Shown here one piece after another: positions 54,148-62,449 of a stretch of 64,000 bases of DNA (positions within the stretch are counted from its first letter, which is position 1; every line of letters begins with the position of its first letter). Made by a program: the position numbers and the translations under genes. Source of the stretch: JAVJQS01 sp040218815 (GTDB lineage Bacteria; Bacteroidota; Bacteroidia; Flavobacteriales_E; Vicingaceae); NCBI GenBank assembly GCA_040218815.1, contig JAVJQS010000009.1, positions 83,970-147,969 on the forward strand. The letters are read 5' to 3'. The notes under the pieces were generated by a model. It had not been told where the DNA came from and did no database searches. It saw only the letters and a program-made list of their open reading frames with translations.

Positions 54148-56574
54148 TTAAAGCTTAATGCCTAGGGTGAAGTAAAAATTCCGAGGGTCAGAAGGGATAA
54201 TGCCAGGACCTGGATAGCCGCTTGCTCTTCTTGTGAAGTAATAATTATCCATCAAGTTGTTCACTCCACTTTCAATAAACGCCTTTTTAAATTTATAGGA
54301 GGCTGAAAGATCCATCACAGCATATTCAGGTACAATTCCGTAAACTGCATTTGAAGCAAAGTCAGCATTGGTGGCATCAGTATATTGTTCAGCTGTGTAA
54401 GAGTATTGGTAGCTAAGCTTAAATTTTTTCCAGCTTATATTGGCACCTCCTTTGAATATTATTTGAGGCACCAATTCAACTTCATTTCCATCAAAGGCAG
54501 ATTCTTTACTATCGATGTATCTGGCATCCATTAATGAGAAGTTTGAAAATATGGAAAAATTATAATCAGAAATATGGAAACCAAATAGTGGCAAAAGGTT
54601 TATTTCAACAAAACTCTCTAAACCAATACTTCGGCTATCCGAGATATTAGTGCGTAATCGAACAACCCGTGTCACTTGATTGGGGTTGGTTACTGAAACT
54701 AAGCTGTTGCCAATTCGGTTATCATAACTTAATAAGAATAGACTGATGTCATAATTGAACCAATTATTTTTATTGCCACGAATACCAAGGTCAGCGCTAA
54801 ACCCTGTTTCATCTTTTAGGTTGGGATCAACCTCATAGTTGGGGTTATCAATTCTCATATCATTAAAATTGATGGAGCGATAATTTTCCGAAAAATTGGC
54901 GTACAACTCAAATTGCTCTGCTGGTTTATAACTTACACCAATGCCAGCTAGTATAAAACTTCTATCATTATTTCGCTCTTCAAAAATTTGGTTGTTTTTC
55001 AAGGTGTCGCCGTTTGAAGCTATAAAACGGTCAAAATAATAGCCGTCTGCATTTGTAGAAATATATTCGAAACGCAAACCTGGTGTAATTGAAAGTTTAG
55101 GGCTGATGTAAAAAACATTTTCAGTAAAAAGCGCCAGATTTTGTGAAGGAAACTCATACCTTGAGTCTTCAGGTTGCTTTGGCATTTCATAATTAAAATC
55201 AGCATCTGCATTGCTCGATCCATTTCCTTGATTTCTGTCGGTATGGCCATTGTAGTAGCGCATACCAATTAAAAATACTGAGGTATTGTTGAAAAGAGAA
55301 TATCGATGCAACAATCGGTTTTCAAAACCAAAATTGCTGTATTGATCACTCAGTAAGTCTCTTGGTGTTCCAGGAATATCAGCCTGTGTTATACGGTCTA
55401 AATTGCCGACAGCATCTCTTCCTGCTAATAACCCAAAGGCTCTAAAATTAAAATCAGTTTTATCACTAATCTTATGGTCGAAATGAAATGCAATAAGGTT
55501 CCAATTTACTCTAAACCAGTTTCTACTTCTGTTTGATTGTTGAGGGTCTTCATTGAATTCGAAGTCAGTTAACCCTCCTGCCTGTTGGGCCAAGTAATTC
55601 ATGAAAGTATATTCAACCCCAATACTTGTTTTCGAATTAAATTGGTAAGAAAGGTTGAGATGGGCATTGTGCACGTCAAATTCACTGTTGGGACGCCACC
55701 CATCTCCGGTTTTGAATTGATAATAAGTATAGTACTTAAGCTTTTTATGATTCCCACCAATGCTGTTGAAGGAATTGAATAAACCAAATGAGCCAACTGT
55801 TTGACGTGAGACTAGCTCAAAAGCTTTTGTTTTTGGCCCATCCTTTAATTTAAAATTAATAAAGCCACCAAACTGTGTCCCGTATTGCAGGGAAGCCGCA
55901 CCACGAACAATTTCAATGCGATCCAATGCTTCGGTGGGAGGAGAGTAATAGCTTTCAGGATAACCTAGAGCATCAGCAGAAATGTCGTAGCCATTTTGTC
56001 GAGTGTTAAAGTTGGAAACACGATTTGGGTTCAAGCCTCTTCCTCCAATGCCTAATTGAATTCCTGCACCATCACTTTCCCAGATATTTAAGCCTGCTAC
56101 CTTGCTATATACTTGTCGCGTATTATTGGTGGCCAGATTAGCTGTCATGTTTTCCATTTCCACTACTTCGCTTTTTTTCCCTGCATATATAGCAGTACCT
56201 TCAACGGGCTTTAAGCGACTAATACCAAATTGGTTGTCTTTTTTTTCTTCAATGGAAACTGTTTTAATTTCTTTACTCAGTTTTTTTAATTTGAAAACTA
56301 TCTCTAAGTCTGAATCTGTGAGCTTTACAATACGGTTTGTGGTTTCGTAGCCTTCAGAAAAAACAGTAATGGTATAATTTCCAGGAAATAGTGAATCAAC
56401 TTCAAAGCTTCCATTTTTCACTGGAATGAACTTGCTTTTTTCTTGTAAAAAAACCTCGACTTCTGGAACAGTTTCTCCGTTTTCAGCAGTTATTTCCCCA
56501 CTTAAACTGAAGGTTTGCGCCGTCAATTGTAAACCAATAAATAAGCATATCAAAAAAGGGGTGAACTTATTCAT
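54148..56574 (-). CDS. TonB-dependent outer membrane receptor (FecA-like)
   Basis: The 808-residue receptor has a signal peptide (about 1-19), a carboxypeptidase-regulatory-like domain (about 22-95), a plug domain (about 120-250, with LGIGGRGLNPNR, then RIEIVRGAASLQYGTQFGGF) and a 22-strand barrel to the C-terminal FYFTLGIKL, which ends in a hydrophobic residue. It is not a SusC-type protein; the plug resembles ferric-citrate and siderophore receptors. It is the last gene of the DUF4856 - imelysin - HTTM - receptor operon and overlaps the HTTM gene by 8 bp. Iron or another metal complex is the likely substrate. Confidence 0.93.
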   Translation of the reverse strand: MNKFTPFLICLFIGLQLTAQTFSLSGEITAENGETVPEVEVFLQEKSKFIPVKNGSFEVDSLFPGNYTITVFSEGYETTNRIVKLTDSDLEIVFKLKKLSKEIKTVSIEEKKDNQFGISRLKPVEGTAIYAGKKSEVVEMENMTANLATNNTRQVYSKVAGLNIWESDGAGIQLGIGGRGLNPNRVSNFNTRQNGYDISADALGYPESYYSPPTEALDRIEIVRGAASLQYGTQFGGFINFKLKDGPKTKAFELVSRQTVGSFGLFNSFNSIGGNHKKLKYYTYYQFKTGDGWRPNSEFDVHNAHLNLSYQFNSKTSIGVEYTFMNYLAQQAGGLTDFEFNEDPQQSNRSRNWFRVNWNLIAFHFDHKISDKTDFNFRAFGLLAGRDAVGNLDRITQADIPGTPRDLLSDQYSNFGFENRLLHRYSLFNNTSVFLIGMRYYNGHTDRNQGNGSSNADADFNYEMPKQPEDSRYEFPSQNLALFTENVFYISPKLSITPGLRFEYISTNADGYYFDRFIASNGDTLKNNQIFEERNNDRSFILAGIGVSYKPAEQFELYANFSENYRSINFNDMRIDNPNYEVDPNLKDETGFSADLGIRGNKNNWFNYDISLFLLSYDNRIGNSLVSVTNPNQVTRVVRLRTNISDSRSIGLESFVEINLLPLFGFHISDYNFSIFSNFSLMDARYIDSKESAFDGNEVELVPQIIFKGGANISWKKFKLSYQYSYTAEQYTDATNADFASNAVYGIVPEYAVMDLSASYKFKKAFIESGVNNLMDNYYFTRRASGYPGPGIIPSDPRNFYFTLGIKL

Positions 56575-57910
56575 TACCTGCTTTTGGGTCTAATTTTAGA
56601 ATCCATTCTTTGTGTGCAAAACTATCATCGATTTCTGTCAAGTCAATAGATGGATCAATAAATAATTGACTAGGGCTTCCATTTAAGCTTACATAGATTT
56701 CAGCTGTAATAATTGGGTTCTTAATGCCTTGTTTTTGGTAGTGATTTTCCAAGAAATGAGCGAATTGTAAAATCATATCTGGTTGAGTGCTCATCATTTT
56801 TTCTTGGTTGGCACTTAAAAAGTCGTAATTGTTTACTTCCCATGTGTTGCCATTAGTTGGATTAGTAACATGAAAAATAGCATAACCCGCTTTTTCCATT
56901 AGCATCACTCTCCAAGAAAATCGGTAGCCTTCTTCAGTCCAATATAAATTCCCAGGATAGGCAAGTGAACGTAATGGAATAATTAACTGCCCAAGGAAAA
57001 AAAGTAGAAAGAAAGTAGTCCATAGTTTTGGGGCTTTCGGAGTTAATTTAATGCTTGGTTCTTGTTCAGCTAAGCTAATCTTGAATAACTTTTTCAAGCT
57101 GTTAATGATATTTCTATGAAAATCTACTGAAAAGAAAATGAGCGTTGCACCAATCATAATAAATGGAAACATGCCAATTGGGAAAAGCCAATAGGTGAAT
57201 AAGTGAAAAATAATCACTAAAAAGTAAGCCAACCAACGTGTGGGTTTGTAGAACAATAAAAAGGCGATACTTAAGTCATAAATTGCTCCAAACCAACTAA
57301 AAAGGTAGGCGATCCATTCTTTTTCTAGCAATCCACCAATTAAGGGAAGGTTTGCTTTTGCAGGCAACCATATTTTAAGTGGCAGTGCCTCCACCATCCA
57401 GTCATAATTTAGTTTTGCTAAGCCCGCAAAAAAATAAACAATGGACAATTGAACTTGAAAAATAAATATAAAGTAATAGGGAATAGTTGTGCGCTTTAAG
57501 CTCGGTTTTCTCCAAACATCTAGAGAGAAATACCGATGAGCAGGGACGAAAATCAATAAAAAACAAATAATGCTTACAAAATAATAATGGTTGAGGTAGT
57601 TTGTTTTATCAATTAACTCTACATAGGTAAAGGCAGCAAAAGAAAAAATGGAAGCAAAGCGATAAAATAAACCCAGGGCCTGAAATAAAAAAGATAGAGC
57701 CATTCCACCGAAAACTAAATACATTATAGATTCTGGTAGTGGTTTAACCCATTCAAAACCGTAATATGGAAAATAAAGTTGTGTCTCAATATATAAGTCA
57801 TGCACCCATCCATTAGCAATAAAACGGATAATGCTGAAAAATAAAATTGCCCCAAATACTATTCTAAAAATAGCAAGTGGAGCAATGTGTGTCTGTTTGT
57901 GAATGTTCAC
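56567..57910 (-). CDS. HTTM-domain (vitamin-K-dependent carboxylase-like) membrane protein
   Basis: The 447-residue protein has several membrane helices (for example about 14-31, 58-80, 86-105, 107-125, 205-225, 245-265 and 295-312) and the HTTM pattern of VKGC-like proteins, including FRIVFGAILFFSIIRF near the start and QVQLSIVYFFAGLAKLNYDWM. The soluble tail (about 320-447) is also typical. Bacterial members have unknown chemistry; gamma-carboxylation has not been shown for this type. It overlaps the TonB receptor by 8 bp and follows the imelysin gene by 116 bp, so it probably serves the same uptake system. Confidence 0.85.
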   Translation of the reverse strand: MNIHKQTHIAPLAIFRIVFGAILFFSIIRFIANGWVHDLYIETQLYFPYYGFEWVKPLPESIMYLVFGGMALSFLFQALGLFYRFASIFSFAAFTYVELIDKTNYLNHYYFVSIICFLLIFVPAHRYFSLDVWRKPSLKRTTIPYYFIFIFQVQLSIVYFFAGLAKLNYDWMVEALPLKIWLPAKANLPLIGGLLEKEWIAYLFSWFGAIYDLSIAFLLFYKPTRWLAYFLVIIFHLFTYWLFPIGMFPFIMIGATLIFFSVDFHRNIINSLKKLFKISLAEQEPSIKLTPKAPKLWTTFFLLFFLGQLIIPLRSLAYPGNLYWTEEGYRFSWRVMLMEKAGYAIFHVTNPTNGNTWEVNNYDFLSANQEKMMSTQPDMILQFAHFLENHYQKQGIKNPIITAEIYVSLNGSPSQLFIDPSIDLTEIDDSFAHKEWILKLDPKAGNE

Positions 57911-58026
57911 GTTACAATATTCATTGAGATGATAGTTTAATTTTAGCTTAGATTGTGTTAACCTTAAATTCTGCTCAACTAGGCCAATTTACAATGTCTC
58001 TTTCCAGCTAGTCTTGTGCTTAACTA

Positions 58027-59115
58027 TCAATCTCCGTCATTATCTTGATAGGTGATTAGTACTCCAATTCTTGAAGGCAAATCTACTTTAAGCAGCACAA
58101 TTAATCGTTGAATTTCGTTATATGCTTCTTGAACCGCTTGAGCATTGTTTTGAATTTGTTGTGGAAGAGGATCATTTAAAGCATTTAATTTTAAATCAAT
58201 ATAACTAATCTGAGCTAGAATTCGATTGTTGAGCTCCGCAGCATTAGCATCCTTCAAATAATCATCTAGTCCATAACCATCACTATCATCTGATGTTATT
58301 CCAGAGTAGAAATTTTTAAAAGCTTCAAAATTTTCTTGTGCCAACTCCACTGAATATTCTCCATAAACAGCTTCACAAAAGTCTGGTCGAGGAATACCTG
58401 CAGACCTAACTCCTAGAGGTATTCCTAGCTTGTTGTCTCTAAAAAACTTTTCATAATGCAGGTTCAAGGCATTTATTAGCATGCCCAATGAGCTTCCAAC
58501 ATCTGTTCCAGTGTTTTCAATAAAACTAGATTTTGAATTTTCCCAAGAATCGCTCACTTCAATAAAACGACTGTTTATATCAGCACAAGCTTGTAGGATG
58601 TACTTTCTTCTGTTAGAATCATTTTGCAATGCTATTAGTAAGTCATTTTCACTTTCAGAATTTAGCAGATAATCTAACCCTGGAAATCCTTTTGCATTTT
58701 TCATGGATAATTGATCCAAGTTGAAATTAGCAGTTCTAATATTGTCTTCAATTTTTACTGTATCCGTTTTATAGATGTTTACACTAGATTTAAGTCCCAG
58801 TTCATCTGCTTTACCAAATTCATAGAAACTAATCTTTTGCCATGCGATCCAACTGCTTTTGAGACTAGCTTTCAGTTCCTGAATTGAACTTAAACTCAAG
58901 TTTGATTCAAGCACTTCAGCCTTCATTTTTAACTCAGAAGAATTGCTTTTTGCATTTTTATAGGAGGCTTCAATAATCTCAGATGAATTTTCTAATAAAG
59001 CTGTCTGATTGGCCCCATTAGCCGAGTCATCTGCAGTATCATCATCTGTACATGCCGAAAATGATGCAATAAAAAGCACTGAAACGAAGACCAAAAAGAA
59101 GGACTTTATACTCAT
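58027..59115 (-). CDS. imelysin-family surface lipoprotein
   Basis: The 362-residue protein starts at ATG 59113-59115 (MSIKSFF), giving a good lipoprotein signal with lipobox ASFSAC; an alternative ATG lies at 59142. The acidic TDDDTADD just after the Cys fits the Bacteroidota lipoprotein export signal, so it is probably on the cell surface. The helical body matches imelysin/IrpA-like proteins linked to iron uptake. At the imelysin GxHxxE site it has GFPGLD in AKGFPGLDYLL, so the classic His is absent, as in many Bacteroidota homologues that I recall. It is the second gene of the operon. Confidence 0.85.
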   Translation of the reverse strand: MSIKSFFLVFVSVLFIASFSACTDDDTADDSANGANQTALLENSSEIIEASYKNAKSNSSELKMKAEVLESNLSLSSIQELKASLKSSWIAWQKISFYEFGKADELGLKSSVNIYKTDTVKIEDNIRTANFNLDQLSMKNAKGFPGLDYLLNSESENDLLIALQNDSNRRKYILQACADINSRFIEVSDSWENSKSSFIENTGTDVGSSLGMLINALNLHYEKFFRDNKLGIPLGVRSAGIPRPDFCEAVYGEYSVELAQENFEAFKNFYSGITSDDSDGYGLDDYLKDANAAELNNRILAQISYIDLKLNALNDPLPQQIQNNAQAVQEAYNEIQRLIVLLKVDLPSRIGVLITYQDNDGD

Positions 59116-59194
59116 CTGATTACTTTTATTTTTCTGATACATTTGTGAGACTTATTTCTTAAAATAGTTTGTACTAACAACAGCTATACCTGAT

Positions 59195-60346
59195 TCAAAG
59201 TTCGCTTTTAACGCTCTCTAAATCATAGGTCGAAGCTAGTTTATTAATCAATAGATTTAGATTCGACTCCGTGGTGTTCCAATAATTATCACCTATATAG
59301 CCCAGCAAGGTATCCACCTCCGATTGGGTTAGTTTTCTAACTTCAGGATTGCTATATCTCAAGGCTCTTGTAAAGGCATAGCATTCGGAAAGGACATGCA
59401 GTCGATCGCCGTCGTTTGTCATTATTTTTGTTTCGTTAGCATAGTGAATAGCAGTTGCCGCAACTAATTGTTCAAATCGAAATTGAATGTTCTTCACTTC
59501 TACATCAAGCACATCATACTTTTTTTCAACAATCGCTTGTCTTGCTCTTTTGTAGGCAGTCATTAATTTGTCATTCATTTGAATGTTGTCGTCAGCAGTA
59601 TTACTGTATTTTGCCCAAAACCTAACATTCCCGCTTCCATTGTAGTTGCTTTTAAAGTCAGTTGGAGCGCCAACATATCCAAATGCCTCATCAAAATGAT
59701 GCTCCATTTCAGTATAGTTTTGTCCTTGTTCCAGATTGGTATTATCTACTGTTTCTCCAATTTTTGAATCAGTTAAATAAACATTCGTTATTTGATGATA
59801 AAAAGTAGCTCCCATCAAACCCTTTTCGATTAACTGAGTAAATTCTCTACCATTTGCATCCACTAAAATTGAAGCCCCATTAGACCGGCTTAAAAGTCCA
59901 GCAACTCCATTTGATGCAGGCGTTGAATTTGATCCATTGATGCTAGCTTTTGCAGTAGAATCAAACAGATTTTCGAAATATTTATTATCTCTATCTAATT
60001 CAAATGTTTTATTTTTAAGTTGTTTGCTCGAAGAAAAGCTGAAATTCCCGTTTCCATTATCGCCCACATTTGAGAACATGTCTTTTAAGGTTTGAGCATT
60101 AATTGATGCCCCATTATCACCTGAAACAAGCACTGCTTTTAATTCTTCCAATTGATTCAACCTGTCTGTTTGACCTGAATAGGATACAGAAGACATACTA
60201 TTTCTCATGAACTCATAAGTGTCAGGAGTACTAACCGTATTTCCACCATTATTAGTTATTGGATCTTGTTCATCATCATCTGAACAAGAGGTCATTCCTA
60301 GACTCAGTCCTAAGCCAATTATTGCTATTGTTTTAAGTTTATTCAT
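59195..60346 (-). CDS. DUF4856 surface lipoprotein
   Basis: The 383-residue protein has a lipoprotein signal (LGMTSC, Cys at 21) followed by SDDDEQDP, an acidic export-type signal. The mainly helical body, from TPDTYEFMRN to SQSEVDTLLGY, matches DUF4856, a family that regularly neighbours imelysins in Bacteroidota and has no known activity. It heads the operon: a promoter (60402-60432), a palindrome and a 7-2-7 site lie in the 206 bp upstream. A role as a surface metal- or haem-binding partner is inferred from context. Confidence 0.83.
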   Translation of the reverse strand: MNKLKTIAIIGLGLSLGMTSCSDDDEQDPITNNGGNTVSTPDTYEFMRNSMSSVSYSGQTDRLNQLEELKAVLVSGDNGASINAQTLKDMFSNVGDNGNGNFSFSSSKQLKNKTFELDRDNKYFENLFDSTAKASINGSNSTPASNGVAGLLSRSNGASILVDANGREFTQLIEKGLMGATFYHQITNVYLTDSKIGETVDNTNLEQGQNYTEMEHHFDEAFGYVGAPTDFKSNYNGSGNVRFWAKYSNTADDNIQMNDKLMTAYKRARQAIVEKKYDVLDVEVKNIQFRFEQLVAATAIHYANETKIMTNDGDRLHVLSECYAFTRALRYSNPEVRKLTQSEVDTLLGYIGDNYWNTTESNLNLLINKLASTYDLESVKSEL

Positions 60347-60365
60347 TATTTCTATCGTTATTTTA

Positions 60366-60384
60366 ATTTAGATTAATTCTAAAT
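60366..60384. promoter_or_regulatory. palindrome ATTTAGA-N5-TCTAAAT, candidate metal-regulator box
   Basis: ATTTAGA (60366-60372), 5 bp, TCTAAAT (60378-60384). It lies just downstream of the inferred start of the DUF4856 operon, a repressor position. The same TTTAGA-N5-TCTAAA core, in a longer perfect palindrome, precedes the NarL-type regulator gene (61621-61643). The form is like Fur or DtxR-type boxes. A second perfect palindrome, AATAAGCTTATT (60382-60393), adjoins it. Confidence 0.55.
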
Positions 60385-60401
60385 AAGCTTATTTTGGAGT
60401 A

Positions 60402-60432
60402 CAAAAATACAGGCAAAGTTAAGTCAGTACAA
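60402..60432 (-). promoter_or_regulatory. promoter of the DUF4856-imelysin-HTTM-receptor operon
   Basis: Minus strand: TTG at 60432-60430, a 20-bp spacer, and TATTTTTG at 60409-60402 (exact TAnnTTTG). The inferred start is near 60397, about 50 nt before the ATG. Confidence 0.6.
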
Positions 60433-60448
60433 TACCACAGAGAGGGTA
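60433..60448 (-). promoter_or_regulatory. 7-2-7 NarL-type site upstream of the DUF4856 operon
   Basis: On the minus strand TACCCTC-TC-TGTGGTA, an imperfect 7-2-7 inverted repeat. It touches the -33 TTG and is centred 31.5 bp upstream of the first base of the -7 element, the same spacing as the site before the NarL-type regulator gene. This is a class II activator position. Confidence 0.5.
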
Positions 60449-60552
60449 TTTTGAATGAAGGAATTGTTAAGTTGCTGAGTTTAATGTGACCTAATTATAA
60501 ACCACTAAAAGTATTTTTCAAGTTTTAAATAGTTCACAAGTGAGAAATTACC

Positions 60553-60972
60553 TCATTTAGAAAATACTTGCTTGAGGTTTTTAAATGCCTTAAACTCCAA
60601 TGCATTTCTCTCTGGGTCCAAGAAGAATAAGGTGGCTTGTTCGCCAGCTTCACCTTTAAATCGAATGTAAGGTTCTATTATAAACTCAACATTTAGTTTT
60701 CGAAGACGATCGGCTAATTTTTCCCAATCATCCCACTTTAACACCACCCCAAAATGAGGAATAGGAACATTTTTTCCATCAACAGGATTAGCAACATTAT
60801 CCTTTTTCTTTAATGTTTTGTCTAAGTGAATCACAAATTGATGTCCAAAGAAGTTAAAATCTACCCAATGGTCTGAGCTTCTGCCTTCTTCAAAACCAAG
60901 CGTTTCTCTATAAAAAATTCGACATAATTCTAAATCAGCTACTGGTATGGCCAGATGAAAAGGAGTGAGCAT
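60553..60972 (-). CDS. VOC-family protein (glyoxalase/dioxygenase fold)
   Basis: The 139-residue protein has the paired beta-alpha-beta-beta-beta units of the vicinal oxygen chelate fold: FHLAIPVADLELCRIFYRETLGFEEG at the start (H5 is a metal-ligand candidate) and PHFGVVLKWDDWEKL in the second half, with FFLDPERNALEFKAF at the end (E near 127 as a ligand). The substrate is unknown. It lies 3 bp after the NarL-type regulator gene and is probably co-transcribed with it. Confidence 0.88.
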   Translation of the reverse strand: MLTPFHLAIPVADLELCRIFYRETLGFEEGRSSDHWVDFNFFGHQFVIHLDKTLKKKDNVANPVDGKNVPIPHFGVVLKWDDWEKLADRLRKLNVEFIIEPYIRFKGEAGEQATLFFLDPERNALEFKAFKNLKQVFSK

Positions 60973-60975
60973 ATA

Positions 60976-61620
60976 TTAAGCGGGAATTAATCCAACATTC
61001 ATGGCATAAACAGTTAATTCTGAAACAGATTTTACACCGAGTTTCTTTAAAATATTTTTTCTGTGGGTATGTACCGTATGGTGACTTAAATGCAACTGAT
61101 TGCCAATCTCTTTGTTTGTAAACCCTTGAGCAATTAATGCTGTAACTTCATTTTCACGCTCTGTCAAAGCGGTTGGCTCGCAGTTTTCCTCGTAGTCAGC
61201 AGTTAAGTCTTTATCTAAAATGATGTCAATCACTTTATTGCAATAGAACTTTTCTCCTTTGGCAATGGCAAAAATGGCATGAGTAATTTCTGCTTCATCA
61301 CATTGCCGGGTCAAATAACCTTGTACTCCTTTTTCTAAAATTCTAAGTACATCAGTTGGGCTTCTGATGTCTGAAATAATTAACACTTTCTGCTTTGGGT
61401 AGTGCTCCTTAAGCTTTAGTGTAGTGTCAATGGTGAAATAGCCAGATGAGAGTGGATCGATGATGATGAGGTCATAATCTTCAGATTCAAGACTTGAAAA
61501 AAGTGCCTTTTCATCTACGGCATGTTCAATCTTTTTGATTCCACCGCCATTTTTAAGGATAGAGTTGAGACCGTTGGCCATTAATACATTGGCATTTGCA
61601 TGTAATATTTTTATATCCAT
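60976..61620 (-). CDS. NarL/FixJ-type regulator with degenerate receiver domain
   Basis: The 214-residue protein has a receiver-like domain (about 1-120) and a LuxR helix-turn-helix (about 148-210, LTERENEVTALIAQGFTNKEI). D55 (LIIIDPLS) is kept, but the acidic pair normally after strand 1 is gone (KILHANANVLMANG) and the conserved Lys is replaced by Arg (GYLTRQ, R105). Normal phosphorylation-driven activation is therefore doubtful. Its own promoter region carries a perfect 7-2-7 site of the kind LuxR-fold proteins bind, and an imperfect match precedes the DUF4856 operon. It leads a two-gene operon with the VOC protein. No kinase is adjacent. Confidence 0.88.
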   Translation of the reverse strand: MDIKILHANANVLMANGLNSILKNGGGIKKIEHAVDEKALFSSLESEDYDLIIIDPLSSGYFTIDTTLKLKEHYPKQKVLIISDIRSPTDVLRILEKGVQGYLTRQCDEAEITHAIFAIAKGEKFYCNKVIDIILDKDLTADYEENCEPTALTERENEVTALIAQGFTNKEIGNQLHLSHHTVHTHRKNILKKLGVKSVSELTVYAMNVGLIPA

Positions 61621-61643
61621 TTGTTTAGAATGATTCTAAACAA
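61621..61643. promoter_or_regulatory. perfect 23-bp palindrome before the NarL-type regulator, candidate metal-regulator box
   Basis: TTGTTTAGAAT-G-ATTCTAAACAA is an exact 11-1-11 inverted repeat directly upstream of the ATG, over the inferred start site. It contains the TTTAGA-N5-TCTAAA core found at 60366-60384. A -7-like GATATTTG (61651-61644) and a -33 TTG (61674-61672), 20 bp apart, precede it on the minus strand. Confidence 0.6.
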
Positions 61644-61674
61644 CAAATATCCACTCTAAAAGTTTGGGAAACAA

Positions 61675-61690
61675 TACCCTTCAAAGGGTA
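61675..61690. promoter_or_regulatory. perfect 7-2-7 inverted repeat before the NarL-type regulator
   Basis: TACCCTT-CA-AAGGGTA is an exact inverted repeat of two heptamers separated by 2 bp, the arrangement used by NarL-type dimers. It abuts the -33 TTG and is centred 31.5 bp from the -7 element, suggesting positive autoregulation. Confidence 0.6.
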
Positions 61691-61754
61691 GAATCCTAAT
61701 ATGCTTTAAAAGAGTTGATTGCCAGTAATAATAGAAAAACTAATCTTTTTATTA

Positions 61755-61783
61755 TTTGGTTTCAATGCTTAGTATTACCTTTA
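61755..61783 (+). promoter_or_regulatory. promoter of the DUF4399 lipoprotein gene
   Basis: TTTG at 61755-61758, a 17-bp spacer and TACCTTTA at 61776-61783 (one mismatch to TAnnTTTG). The inferred start is near 61789, about 18 nt before the ATG. Confidence 0.5.
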
Positions 61784-61806
61784 AAGAATAATCAAAACTT
61801 AATTTT

Positions 61807-62316
61807 ATGAAATCAACTCTATTTTCAATTGGTCTTATGGCCTCAGCCTTATTTTTAGCTTCATGCGGTGGCGCAGAATCAGCAGATAAAGAAGCATCAA
61901 ATGAAGAATCAACTCAAGAAATGAACCATGATGAAATGGTTGAAAAAGCAAGTCAGTCAGAAGGTTTAACTGTGCCAGAAGGAGCAAAAGTATATTTTAA
62001 AAATCTAAAAGATGGGGATGTCATTAATTCACCAGTCGCCTTATCTTTTGGTGTGGAAGGAATGGAAGTAGAGCCCGCAGGTGAGTTAAACCAAGGAATG
62101 GGACATCACCATATCATTATTGATGGTGAGCCACTGCCAAAAGGAACAGTGGTGCCGGCAGACTCCGTAAATATTCATTATGGTAAAGGACAAACAGAGG
62201 TGGAAGTGGAATTACCTCCTGGGCAACATACCTTAACGATGCAATTTGCAGATGGATACCATCAAAGTTATGGTGAGCAGATGAGTGCCCAAGTTGTGAT
62301 TACAGTTAATGAATAA
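61807..62316 (+). CDS. DUF4399 lipoprotein
   Basis: The 169-residue protein has a lipoprotein signal (LFLASC, Cys at 20), an acidic Glu/Ser-rich linker (about 22-55) and a DUF4399 domain (about 60-168). The domain's hallmark is present: INSPVALSFGVEGMEVEPAG, then MGHHHIIIDGEPLP with three adjacent His that could bind metal, and LPPGQHTLTMQFADGYHQSYG. Family function is unknown. A clear terminator follows, so it is monocistronic. The next gene encodes a larger related lipoprotein. Confidence 0.88.
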   Translation: MKSTLFSIGLMASALFLASCGGAESADKEASNEESTQEMNHDEMVEKASQSEGLTVPEGAKVYFKNLKDGDVINSPVALSFGVEGMEVEPAGELNQGMGHHHIIIDGEPLPKGTVVPADSVNIHYGKGQTEVEVELPPGQHTLTMQFADGYHQSYGEQMSAQVVITVNE

Positions 62317-62339
62317 GAGGGTATGGTATTTTTATATTG

Positions 62340-62373
62340 AAATCAGGAAATAGCACATTTTCTGATTTTTTTA
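62340..62373 (+). terminator. Rho-independent terminator after the DUF4399 gene
   Basis: AAATCAGGAAA (62340-62350) pairs with TTTTCTGATTT (62357-62367; one G-U pair) around a 6-nt loop, followed by a T-run through 62372. It ends the DUF4399 transcript 24 bp after the stop codon. Confidence 0.8.
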
Positions 62374-62449
62374 TTAAAATAACTTTAGAAAAATTGACTT
62401 CTTACTATTTTTTTAATACATTGATTAAGCAACAATTAAAAACGACACA

